Positions 17,972-25,517 of a stretch of DNA of 64,000 nucleotides are shown here, piece by piece (position 1 is the stretch's first letter; each line of letters begins with the position of its first letter). The position numbers were made by a program, and so were the translations under genes. The DNA comes from Rohdeia mirabilis (GTDB taxonomy: Bacteria > Planctomycetota > UBA1135 > GCA-002686595): NCBI GenBank assembly GCA_007750655.1, contig CP036290.1:3844001-3908000 (forward strand). The letters run 5' to 3'. Under the pieces are notes generated by a model. It had not been told where the DNA came from, made no database searches, and saw only the letters and a program-made list of their open reading frames with translations.

Positions 17972-19498
17972 TCAGTCCGCCCCGACCATCAGCGGCAGCC
18001 CACCGTCCTCGAAGTCGAGCGCGAGCAGGATCGCCCAACTCGCCGTGGTCCAGGCCGTGCCCATCGTCACGTCGCCGTTGCTGTTCAGGTTGGCGGTCTC
18101 CTGGAACGGACGCGGCTGGTACGAACCGTCGTGGGCCTGGGCGAGGACGAACTCGCGCTCCATCGCCCCGTACCACTTCTTCAGGTCGGATCCGCCGAGC
18201 GCCGCGGCCGCGATGCCGCCGAAGAAGATGTGCTGCATGAGCGACGCGTGCCCGCCGAGGAAGTTCGTGGCCTCCTTCTTGGCGTAGTTCTTCGTCTGCT
18301 TGGCGAAGCCGTCCTTGCCGCGGCCCACCAGCACCATGCCGCGCCAGGTGGCGGCGCTGCGCGCGATGTTGCCCATGCCCTGCTGACCGTCGCCGGTCGA
18401 GTAGCCCACGCCGCCGCCGGACGACGAATCGTCCAGGTACTCGACGAGCCGATCCACCGCGTCCTCGTCGATCTCGACGCCCGCGCGTTCGGCGGCGCCG
18501 AAGGCCATCAGCGCCAGGGAACCGACGATGTTCAGTTCGATGTAGTCGAGCGCGTTCGGCCCGCCCGGACCGTGCGCGTAGCCGCCCGACTTCTCCTGGC
18601 GCAGCACGAGGTCGGACGCGATGAACGCCAGCACGTCCTTCACGCGATCGCTCGGTGCCAGGGCGTGGACCTCGCCCAGGAACAGCCCGGCGTAGACGAG
18701 CGACCAGTTCGACTGGTCCCAGTTGGCCACCCCGGGATCGGTGCGCGGCAGCTCCTGGCCCATCTTCTCCTCCATCTGCGCGCAGACGAAGCCGACCGCC
18801 TCGACGAGGTTCTCGGCGAAGTCACCCGCTTCGAGCGTCGAGCCGCCGCTGATCCACGCGAGACCGGCGAGCGATGCGTTGACCACGCGGCCCGTTCCAC
18901 CCGACAGACCGGCCGGCAGTCCACCGTCCTCGGCCTGTTCACCGGCGAGGAAGCGCAGCGCGAACCCTTGCGCCGCACGCCGCGCCTCTTCGGACAGCGG
19001 GTCCTTGTCGACGATGCCGACCTCGGGGCCGAGCGGCAGCGTGATCGTGACGCGCGACTTCTCGCCGTTCTTCTCGACGGCCAGCTCGATCTCGCCCTTC
19101 GCGCGCGCCTTGACCAGCGCGTCGGCCAGCGCCTCGAGCGATTCGTCCTCCTTGAAGCGCTTGCCGCCGATGCCGGTGATCACGTCCCCCACCGTCAGCC
19201 CCGCGCGACCGGCCGGCCCCTCGGGATCGACGACCGCGAGCACCAGTTCGGCCGGGCCGCCGTCGAGGAACGGCACGTCGCCCGACACGCTCGTGCGGCC
19301 GGTGGCGTCGGCGGCCACGGTGGACACGGCGCCGGTCTCGGCTTTCGCTCCCAGGGGTCCGAGGTTCCAGTAGTCGCCGCCGCGTTGGCCTTGTCCGCCC
19401 GCGCCGAACGGCCACCCTTGTGCCGTTGCCGGCGCGGCGCAGTGGACGAGAGCGGCGAGGACGATGAGGAGTCGAAGGAGCATGGAACCGGTGCTCAT
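17972..19498 (-). CDS. Secreted PDZ-domain protein (DUF6288-like)
   Basis: A 508-residue exported protein with signal peptide MLLRLLIVLAALVHCAAPATA (preceded by a possible alternative ATG five codons upstream). A PDZ domain occupies about residues 70-155 (VVDPEGPAGRAGLTVGDVIT, then FKEDESLEALADAL). The remainder is alpha-helical with repeated G-G-x-x-Y/W segments (EKSGGYAHGPGGPNALDYIE, GGGVGYSTGDGQQGMGNIAR, and a C-terminal TMGTAWTTASWAILLAL). It resembles the terpenoid-cyclase-like alpha/alpha toroid found in DUF6288 proteins. No protease triad is visible. It is probably periplasmic or surface-located; the function is unknown. It shares a gap with the divergent beta-helix gene. Confidence 0.75.
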   Translation of the reverse strand: MSTGSMLLRLLIVLAALVHCAAPATAQGWPFGAGGQGQRGGDYWNLGPLGAKAETGAVSTVAADATGRTSVSGDVPFLDGGPAELVLAVVDPEGPAGRAGLTVGDVITGIGGKRFKEDESLEALADALVKARAKGEIELAVEKNGEKSRVTITLPLGPEVGIVDKDPLSEEARRAAQGFALRFLAGEQAEDGGLPAGLSGGTGRVVNASLAGLAWISGGSTLEAGDFAENLVEAVGFVCAQMEEKMGQELPRTDPGVANWDQSNWSLVYAGLFLGEVHALAPSDRVKDVLAFIASDLVLRQEKSGGYAHGPGGPNALDYIELNIVGSLALMAFGAAERAGVEIDEDAVDRLVEYLDDSSSGGGVGYSTGDGQQGMGNIARSAATWRGMVLVGRGKDGFAKQTKNYAKKEATNFLGGHASLMQHIFFGGIAAAALGGSDLKKWYGAMEREFVLAQAHDGSYQPRPFQETANLNSNGDVTMGTAWTTASWAILLALDFEDGGLPLMVGAD

Positions 19499-19708
19499 TG
19501 AGAGGCGCGGTGGAGATCGGGCGCGACGAGGGTGGCGCCGAGTCTAGTCGGCTGCGCTCGACGCCACACACTCGCGGAGGCACGTCGTGTGTACGGATCG
19601 TCATGGGACCCCCGAGCGGATCCCGACTTGGATGGTCAGCACGGAGGCCGAACGACGCGCCGCGCTGGCGTGCTCGCGACCTCCGAAGGATCGATACGAA
19701 GGACTCCC

Positions 19709-21280
19709 GTGAAGAACTCGACCCCCTCGCTCGGCACCTGCCCGAGAGCCACACTGAAAGCCACCTTCCACGCCCTGTTCGCCGCCGCCCTGCTCGGTCC
19801 GCTGGCGCTCGCGACCGACATCCCCGTGGCGCCCGGCCAGAGCATCCAGGCCGCGATCGACGCGTCCGCGAACGGCGACCGCATCCTCGTCCAGCCCGGC
19901 ACCTACCTCGAGACGATCGACTTCGCCGGCAAGGCGATCGACGTGGTCGGCGTCGGGGGTGCGGGGCTCACCACGCTCGACGGTCAGGCCAGCGGCCCGG
20001 TGGTGCGGTTCGCGAACGCGGAGGGCACCGACTCGCTCTTGCGCGGCTTCACCGTGCGGGGCGGCGCCGCGGCGATCGGCGCCGGCGGCATCGCGGTGAG
20101 CGGTGCGACCCCGACCATCGAGGACTGCGTCGTGCGCAACAACTCGGGCAAGTTCGGCGGCGGCGTCTCGGGCACGCCCGTGATGCGCCGCTGCGTGATC
20201 CGGAACAACACGGCGTCGCTCAGCCACGGCGGCGGCCTCTACGGCGCACCGCAGCTGGTCGAGTGCATCGTGGCCGACAACACCGCGACCGGCGGTGACG
20301 GCGGCGGCCTGTACCTGACCGGTGGGAGCGCGTCGATCATCGACTCGGTCGTGGTCTCGAACCGCATCGTGTTCGGCGATCCGGCCAAGGGCGCAGGTCT
20401 CGCCGTGCACTCCTCCGCCACCGTCCTCGTCCGCGGCACGGTGATCGCGAACAACCAGGGAGCGGGCAACATCTTCGGCGCCTACGGCGGCGCGGTCTGG
20501 GGCACCTCGAGCACGACGCTCGAGAACTGCACGATCGTCGGCAACACGCTCGTCTCCGGCGGGAACACCCAAGGGGCGGCCATCTACGGTGCCGCGACGG
20601 TGCGCAACTGCATCGTGCGCGACAACACGCCTGGCGCTCCGCTCGACGGTTCGCCGACGGTGACCTGGTCGAACGTGGAGGGCGGCTCCACGGGGGCGGG
20701 GAACTTCGACGCGCCGCCGCGCTTCGTGGACCAGTCGGTCGGCGCGGACTACCACCTGCGCTCGAACTCGTCCTGCATCGACGCGGGCGATCCGACGCTC
20801 TTCGATCCCGACGGATCGCGCTCGGACGTGGGCGCCTTCCCCTTCGCGACGCTGTACGCGCGCAGCAACGTGCTCGAGAGCCAGTGGGACGCGCCGAGCC
20901 ACGGCGCCATCTCGCTCGCGTGCGGCGGTCGTCAGGTCATGCGGATCGGTCTGGGAGCGGCCCGGGCCGGCAACCTGTTCTTCGTGCTCGGCAGCTTCTC
21001 CGGCACCGCGCCGGGGGTGTCGCTCGGTGGGAGCGTGCTCCCGCTCGTCGCCGACGCCTACACGACCCTGACCCTGCAGGGTCCCGGCTCGGTCGGCCTG
21101 TTGGACTCGATCGGCTTCCTGGACGCGAGCGGCGCGGCCGAGGTCCGCTTCGGCCTGCCGCCGGGCCTGTTCCCCCAGCTCGTCGGTTCGACCGTGCACC
21201 ACGCGGCCCTCTCGATCGACCTCGGGACCGCCACGGTCGGCGCGACGACGGACGCCCTGGCCCTCGAGCTGGTGCTCTGA
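19709..21280 (+). CDS. Secreted right-handed beta-helix protein with C-terminal domain
   Basis: A 523-residue exported protein. A GTG start is chosen because GAAGGA lies at good SD distance and a signal peptide follows (LKATFHALFAAALLGPLALA). Residues about 35-380 are parallel beta-helix repeats typical of pectate-lyase-like or NosD-like proteins. They begin with IPVAPGQSIQAAIDASANGD and continue with TIEDCVVRNNSGKFGGGV, RCVIRNNTASLSHGGGLY and ENCTIVGNTL. After DVGAFPF the last 135 or so residues form a separate beta domain (LFFVLGSFSGTAPGVSLGG, then LPPGLFPQLVGSTVHHAALS). Similar tails may recur in secreted proteins of this lineage. No catalytic residues are evident. Confidence 0.8.
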   Translation: MKNSTPSLGTCPRATLKATFHALFAAALLGPLALATDIPVAPGQSIQAAIDASANGDRILVQPGTYLETIDFAGKAIDVVGVGGAGLTTLDGQASGPVVRFANAEGTDSLLRGFTVRGGAAAIGAGGIAVSGATPTIEDCVVRNNSGKFGGGVSGTPVMRRCVIRNNTASLSHGGGLYGAPQLVECIVADNTATGGDGGGLYLTGGSASIIDSVVVSNRIVFGDPAKGAGLAVHSSATVLVRGTVIANNQGAGNIFGAYGGAVWGTSSTTLENCTIVGNTLVSGGNTQGAAIYGAATVRNCIVRDNTPGAPLDGSPTVTWSNVEGGSTGAGNFDAPPRFVDQSVGADYHLRSNSSCIDAGDPTLFDPDGSRSDVGAFPFATLYARSNVLESQWDAPSHGAISLACGGRQVMRIGLGAARAGNLFFVLGSFSGTAPGVSLGGSVLPLVADAYTTLTLQGPGSVGLLDSIGFLDASGAAEVRFGLPPGLFPQLVGSTVHHAALSIDLGTATVGATTDALALELVL

Positions 21281-21315
21281 ACCCGCGGCGGCGGCGACCG
21301 CCCGGATACGACGAA

Positions 21316-21350
21316 CGCGCGGCCGGACCTCGACGAGGTCCGGCCGCGCG
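21316..21350. terminator. Bidirectional hairpin between convergent genes
   Basis: A perfect 17-bp stem (CGCGCGGCCGGACCTCG and its complement) around a single-base centre. It sits between the stop of the beta-helix gene and the stop of the HU gene and would serve both strands. Confidence 0.7.
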
Positions 21351-21404
21351 CCGTTCAACTGCTCGCGATCGCGTGTGGCGACGGCGGACCGAGGCTGGAC
21401 GGGC

Positions 21405-21794
21405 TCAGAAGGGCGAGTTCGAGCTCGGCCGCGGGATCGGCGGCTTGGCGGGCTCGAGCTTCTCGGGCTCGGGCTTCACCACCGGCTCCTCCTCGGGCGG
21501 ATCCTCGACCTTCTCGCGCATCAGGCGGCCCACCTTGAACTTCACCACGCGCTTCGACGGCACTTCGACCTTCTGCAGCGTGCGGGGGTTCTGGGCGCGG
21601 CGCGCGGCGCGCTCACGCACCTCGAACACGCCGAACTCGCGGAACTCGAGACGGTTGCCGGATGCGAGCTCGTCGATCACTTCGTCGAGGAAGCGCTGGA
21701 CGATCTCTTTCACCACGACCTTGGTCTGGCCGGTCTCGTCCGCGATGCGGTTGACGAGATCCTTCTTCGTCGTTGTTTGGACCCGATTGCCCAT
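21405..21794 (-). CDS. HU/IHF-family DNA-binding protein with acidic/proline tail
   Basis: A 129-residue histone-like protein. The dimerisation helices are KKDLVNRIADETGQTKVVVK and EIVQRFLDEVIDELASGN. The beta-sheet and DNA-binding arm are FREFGVFEVRERAARRAQNP and RTLQKVEVPSKRVVKFKVGR. The ATG giving MGNRVQTTTKKDLV was chosen. After the HU fold (about 95 residues) comes a Pro/Glu-rich tail of about 35 residues (EDPPEEEPVVKPEPEKLEP), absent from standard HU. HU/IHF proteins bend and compact DNA. Whether it is HU or an IHF subunit cannot be decided here. It is preceded by a fairly long intergenic region that should hold its promoter. Confidence 0.9.
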   Translation of the reverse strand: MGNRVQTTTKKDLVNRIADETGQTKVVVKEIVQRFLDEVIDELASGNRLEFREFGVFEVRERAARRAQNPRTLQKVEVPSKRVVKFKVGRLMREKVEDPPEEEPVVKPEPEKLEPAKPPIPRPSSNSPF

Positions 21795-22237
21795 GGGAGC
21801 GGGGAGCGTTGGGGGCGCCGGAGGTACTCGAGAAAGCGTTCGAGGGTGAGATCGCCGCTCACGGTGCGACGATCGACCACGCAACGGCGCGGAACGCTGT
21901 TATCCCCTTTTCAGCGACGCACTTGCGCCCCCTTTGGAGGAAATCGGACGGACCCCGCCCGGCGCGGGTTCCCTTCGACCCCCGTGCATCGACTCCGGCG
22001 TCGCGCTCGGTTGAGCCCTTGTGCGGAAAGGAGTTGGGACGGCGGCGAGGGCGCGGGGGTCGCGCGTGTGCCGAGACCCCGCCTGGAGCGCGCTGAGAGC
22101 GGGGTCGGACGCCGTGCGCGGCGTTCGAGCCGGTCCGAGGATCCGCACTTCGAAGTCGATTTCAGGTGCGAGCACGCGGCTCGGAGCGCGGCGACGCGCG
22201 CGACGGGGCGGCCGACTCGGTCGCCGGAACGGCCGCC
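21795..22237. other. Intergenic region upstream of the HU gene
   Basis: No gene is recognised. On the minus strand GGATAACA (around 21899-21906) is a plausible -10-like element about 100 bases before the HU start, in an A/T-richer pocket, but no matching -35 is clear. The remainder is high-GC sequence with only shadow frames. Confidence 0.35.
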
Positions 22238-22684
22238 CTACTGCTCGAGCAGGAACGTGGCCGGCCCGTGGTTCACGAACTCCACCTCCATCAACGCGCC
22301 GAAGCGGCCGGTGGCGACGGACGCGACGCCGAACTCGGTGAGGTGGGCGGCGAAGCGTTCGTACAGGGGCCCGGCCTCGGCCGGTGGCGCCGCGCGGTCG
22401 AACGACGGGCGGCGCCCCTTGCGACCGTCGGCGGCGAGCGTGAACTGACTGATCAAAAGCGCGCCGCCGCCCACGTCGAGCAGCGAGCGGTTCATGCGCC
22501 CCTCGTCGTCCTGGAAGACGCGGTACCGGGCGGTGCGTTCGGCCAGCGCCAGGGCCTCGCGCTCGGTGTCGCCGGCGAGGACGCCCAGCAGCACGACCAG
22601 TCCCGCGCCCTCGATCGCCCCCACCACCTCGCCGTCCACGCGGACGCGCGCGCCGGAGTGCACCCGTTGGAGAACGACGATCAC
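22238..22684 (-). CDS. dtd: D-aminoacyl-tRNA deacylase
   Basis: A 148-residue enzyme that hydrolyses D-aminoacyl-tRNAs (and mischarged glycyl-tRNA-Ala), a translation proofreading step in the cytoplasm. The start is GTG (VIVVLQRVHSGARVRVDGE), which matches the family N-terminus. Motifs are LVVLLGVLAGDTE, MNRSLLDVGGGALLISQFTL (catalytic SQFTL), and near the end VNHGPATFLLEQ in place of the usual NxGPVT. The GTG overlaps the TGA stop of the preceding lipoprotein gene (GTGA), so translation is probably coupled. It is the last gene of the trpS run, which groups two tRNA-quality functions. Confidence 0.93.
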   Translation of the reverse strand: MIVVLQRVHSGARVRVDGEVVGAIEGAGLVVLLGVLAGDTEREALALAERTARYRVFQDDEGRMNRSLLDVGGGALLISQFTLAADGRKGRRPSFDRAAPPAEAGPLYERFAAHLTEFGVASVATGRFGALMEVEFVNHGPATFLLEQ

Positions 22685-23862
22685 CGTTCGGGGAGCAGGC
22701 TCGCGTCCGACGGATGGAGCTGGTCCTCGAGGCGCTCGACCTCGATGCGCGCACGCTGCAACGCGATCGCCGCGGCCCCGTCGGTCGGCGCCAGGGTCGC
22801 GGCCAGTTCGACCGCGGTGCGCCAGGCTTCCAGCGCCCCTTCGAGATCGGCCAACCCGTCCTGGAGGACGATCGCCTCCTGGACGTGACTGCGGAAGTCG
22901 CCGGGTGCGTAGAAGCGCGACTCGAGGGCGGCTTCGATGCTCTCCTCGTGGCGCTCCAACTCGGCCAGTGCGGCGGCGCGCAGGAGCAGAGCACGCGCGC
23001 GCCGGGACGGATCCTCGGTCTCGATGTCGTCGAGTTGCTCGAGCGCCGCTGCCGTCCGCCCGTCCACCAGGTCCGCGTTCACCAGGTCGAGGCGCGAGTC
23101 CACGACGTCGCCGGCCGAGACACGCGGATCCTCGGCGACGCGCTCGACCCACTCGGTCAGCAACCGACGCGCGGCCTTCACCTCGCCGAGGCGCTCGAGC
23201 AGCGTGGCTTCGAGCCGGCGCACGCGGGGGTGCCCCGCGTCCAGGTCGACCGCGCGGGCCAGTGACAGGCGGCACTGCTCGAGATCGCCCTCCCGCAGGA
23301 GCACGTAGGCGCGACCGAAGTGCGCCCAGATGCAGTTGGCGTCGGCCTCGATCGCGCTGTCGAGCAGACGCAGCGCGGCCGGCGAGTCGCCCTCGACACG
23401 GGCTGCGAGCACCAGATCGAACGCGTTCTTCGGGCCGCCGTCCGCGCGCAGTCGGTACCAGCGCCGCAGACGCACGGCCGGTGCCCCGTCGTCGGTCAGG
23501 GTCGAGGCGGCCAGGGCCGTGTCGAGCTCCGGCAGATCGCGACCGGTGCGCAGCAGTTCGAGCTCGACGTCCTGGAGCAGCGTGGCGACGAACAGGTTGC
23601 GCGGCCGCTCGGCGAGCAGGGCCAACAGCCGTTCGCGAGCCTCGCGCGGCCGCCCGGCGTCGAACTCCGCACGCGCCGCCGCCAGTTCGCTCAGCTCGCC
23701 CGGCGTGAGCACGTCGTACGGCCCCGAGTTCGACTCCCAAGGCTCGACGCGCGTCCCGGCGCATCCGACGAGCAGGAGCACCGCGACCAACCAACTGCCG
23801 AGTGCGGCGAGGGAGCCCGCCCGTCGTCGCACGGTGTCCACCTGCGCGGCGCCAGCGTTCAC
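22681..23862 (-). CDS. TPR-like lipoprotein
   Basis: A 393-residue putative lipoprotein. The GTG start overlaps the previous stop (GTGA). A signal sequence with lipobox LLVGC follows (SLAALGSWLVAVLLLVGCAG). The mature part is almost wholly alpha-helical, with Ala/Leu/Arg-rich helix pairs typical of tetratricopeptide repeats. Examples are FDAGRPREARERLLALLAER, NCIWAHFGRAYVLLREGDLE with CRLSLARAVDLDAGHPRVRR, and LLRAAALAELERHEESIEAA. It is probably a periplasmic or outer-membrane scaffold for protein contacts. It lies between a small lipoprotein gene and dtd, with 4-bp overlaps at both ends. Confidence 0.75.
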   Translation of the reverse strand: MNAGAAQVDTVRRRAGSLAALGSWLVAVLLLVGCAGTRVEPWESNSGPYDVLTPGELSELAAARAEFDAGRPREARERLLALLAERPRNLFVATLLQDVELELLRTGRDLPELDTALAASTLTDDGAPAVRLRRWYRLRADGGPKNAFDLVLAARVEGDSPAALRLLDSAIEADANCIWAHFGRAYVLLREGDLEQCRLSLARAVDLDAGHPRVRRLEATLLERLGEVKAARRLLTEWVERVAEDPRVSAGDVVDSRLDLVNADLVDGRTAAALEQLDDIETEDPSRRARALLLRAAALAELERHEESIEAALESRFYAPGDFRSHVQEAIVLQDGLADLEGALEAWRTAVELAATLAPTDGAAAIALQRARIEVERLEDQLHPSDASLLPER

Positions 23863-24383
23863 TGACCGACCACGAAGCGGCGCTCGAACGTGGAACCCTC
23901 GACGCGGCCCTCGGGCAGCTGGGCGCCGACGCGGCCGGTGGCGCGCACGATGACCTCGCCGTCGCGCTGGGGACGTTCCGTCACGACGACGCGCTGGAAG
24001 CCGCGCAACTCCCAGTTGTCCAGGAACACGTTGGCGGTGGGCTGGAGCGCGCCCGGCTTGACCGACAGGGTCTGCACGAGTCCGCGTTCGGTCGTCGCCA
24101 GGTCGTAGTCGTACGAGGCGTCGTCCTGGACCACGGCGCAGTGCGTGCGCAGGCCCGCGGGCCCTTCGACGGTGATGACGTCGGCGAAGATGTAGACCTT
24201 CTCGACGAAGGCGTCGGTCCACGGCGCGGGCGCTTCGAGCGCGACGCCGTCGACGACCGCGGTGTCGTCGGGCGCGTCGGGTGTGCTGCCGCAGCTGGCG
24301 ACGAGGACGAGCGCCGCGCCGCACAGAGCGGCGACGTGGAGGCGCGAGGCGAGCGGGCGGAGGGTCGTGATCGAGTGACGCAT
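23859..24383 (-). CDS. Small putative lipoprotein
   Basis: A 174-residue protein with a lipoprotein signal (LHVAALCGAALVLVASCGS, lipobox V-A-S-C). The mature part of about 145 residues appears to be all-beta. It contains VDGVALEAPAPWTDAFVEKV, VITVEGPAGLRTHCAVVQDD and a closing GSTFERRFVVGQ. I do not recognise a family. It is 39 bp downstream of trpS and overlaps the next lipoprotein gene by 4 bp, so the two lipoproteins may work together. Confidence 0.6.
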   Translation of the reverse strand: MRHSITTLRPLASRLHVAALCGAALVLVASCGSTPDAPDDTAVVDGVALEAPAPWTDAFVEKVYIFADVITVEGPAGLRTHCAVVQDDASYDYDLATTERGLVQTLSVKPGALQPTANVFLDNWELRGFQRVVVTERPQRDGEVIVRATGRVGAQLPEGRVEGSTFERRFVVGQ

Positions 24384-24422
24384 GGGAGTCGATTCGGTCG
24401 GGGGCGCAGGGGGAGCGAGCGG

Positions 24423-25406
24423 TCAGCGCAGACCGCAAGCAGCGTACGCCCGATCGCGCACGCGGACGGCGCGTTCACGGGCCCGTTCCGCGCCGCGGGT
24501 CAGGAGGCGGTCCAGTTCGGCGGGATCGGCCATGAGCTCGCTGTAGCGAGCACGCGCCTCGGTGAAGTGCTCCTCGATCGCTTCCATCAGGCGCAGCTTC
24601 AGGTGGCCGTAGCCGGGTGCGCCCTCACCGCCGACGCGCACCTTCTCCTTCCACTCGCCGAGTTCGCTGGGTTCGAGGAACAGGGCGAGCAGATCGAACA
24701 GGAACAGTCCGTCGGGATCCTTGGGTTCCTCGGGCGGACGGCTGTCGGTGACGATCTGGCCCACGCGCTTCTTGAGCTTCTTGCCGGACTCGAACATCCA
24801 GATGTCGTTGCCGTAGCTCTTGCTCATCTTCTCGCCGTCGAGACCGAGCACCTTGTGCATCGTCGCGTTCTCGGCGAGGCGGTACTCGGGGCGCTTGAAC
24901 ACATCGCCGTAGCGCGTGTTGAAGTGCGTGACCATGTCCTGGGCCATCTCGACGTGCTGGACCTGGTCCTTGCCCACCGGCACCACGTCGGCGTCGTACG
25001 CGATGATGTCGGCGCTCATCAGGATCGGGTACGTGAACAGTCCGACCGAGGGTTTGATCCCACGGGCGACCTTGTCCTTGTACGAGTGGGCGCGCTCGAG
25101 CAGCCCCATGCCGGTGACGCAGGACAGGAGCCACGTGATCTCGCACACCTCGGGCACGCGGCTCTGCTGGAAGAGGATCGCGCGCTCGGGATCGAGCCCG
25201 ATCGCCAGGTACGTCGCCGCCAGGTCGCGGACGCTGTCGCGCAGCTCGTCCGCGTCCGAGACCGTGGTCAAGGAGTGGTAGTCGGCGATGAAGTAGAAGT
25301 GTTCACCGGCCTTTCGGGACGCGGCGACGTGCTGTCGCAGGGCGCCGAAGTAGTTGCCCAGGTGCGGGCGGCCGGAGGGCTGGATGCCACTGAGGAAGGT
25401 CGTCAT
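24423..25406 (-). CDS. trpS: Tryptophanyl-tRNA synthetase
   Basis: A 327-residue class I aminoacyl-tRNA synthetase that charges tRNA-Trp in the cytoplasm. The ATP-binding HIGH-equivalent is PSGRPHLGNYFGAL near the N-terminus. The tryptophan pocket region ADYHSLTTV, the stretch TYPILMSADIIAYDADVVPV with GKDQVQHVEMAQDM, and the GEKMSKSYGN motif are all intact. The C-terminal helical domain is complete, and the length is normal for a bacterial TrpS. The ATG before TTFLSGIQPSG was chosen; the longer frame adds 11 unconserved residues. It heads a four-gene run ending in dtd. Confidence 0.96.
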   Translation of the reverse strand: MTTFLSGIQPSGRPHLGNYFGALRQHVAASRKAGEHFYFIADYHSLTTVSDADELRDSVRDLAATYLAIGLDPERAILFQQSRVPEVCEITWLLSCVTGMGLLERAHSYKDKVARGIKPSVGLFTYPILMSADIIAYDADVVPVGKDQVQHVEMAQDMVTHFNTRYGDVFKRPEYRLAENATMHKVLGLDGEKMSKSYGNDIWMFESGKKLKKRVGQIVTDSRPPEEPKDPDGLFLFDLLALFLEPSELGEWKEKVRVGGEGAPGYGHLKLRLMEAIEEHFTEARARYSELMADPAELDRLLTRGAERARERAVRVRDRAYAACGLR

Positions 25407-25517
25407 CGATGGTGGGACGTGCCCGGGTCCTGGGTGCACGGGCGGGACACCCTACGCCCGGCCACGGCGCGGCGGTACCATCCGCGCCCGATCGCACCCG
25501 CGGCGGGATCCGGACCC

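Noticed and set aside
23802..25517. N-terminal extension of the W/F-P-repeat lipoprotein
   Set aside because: The extended frame runs antisense to trpS and a lipoprotein gene. The ATG followed by a lipoprotein signal is the sensible start.
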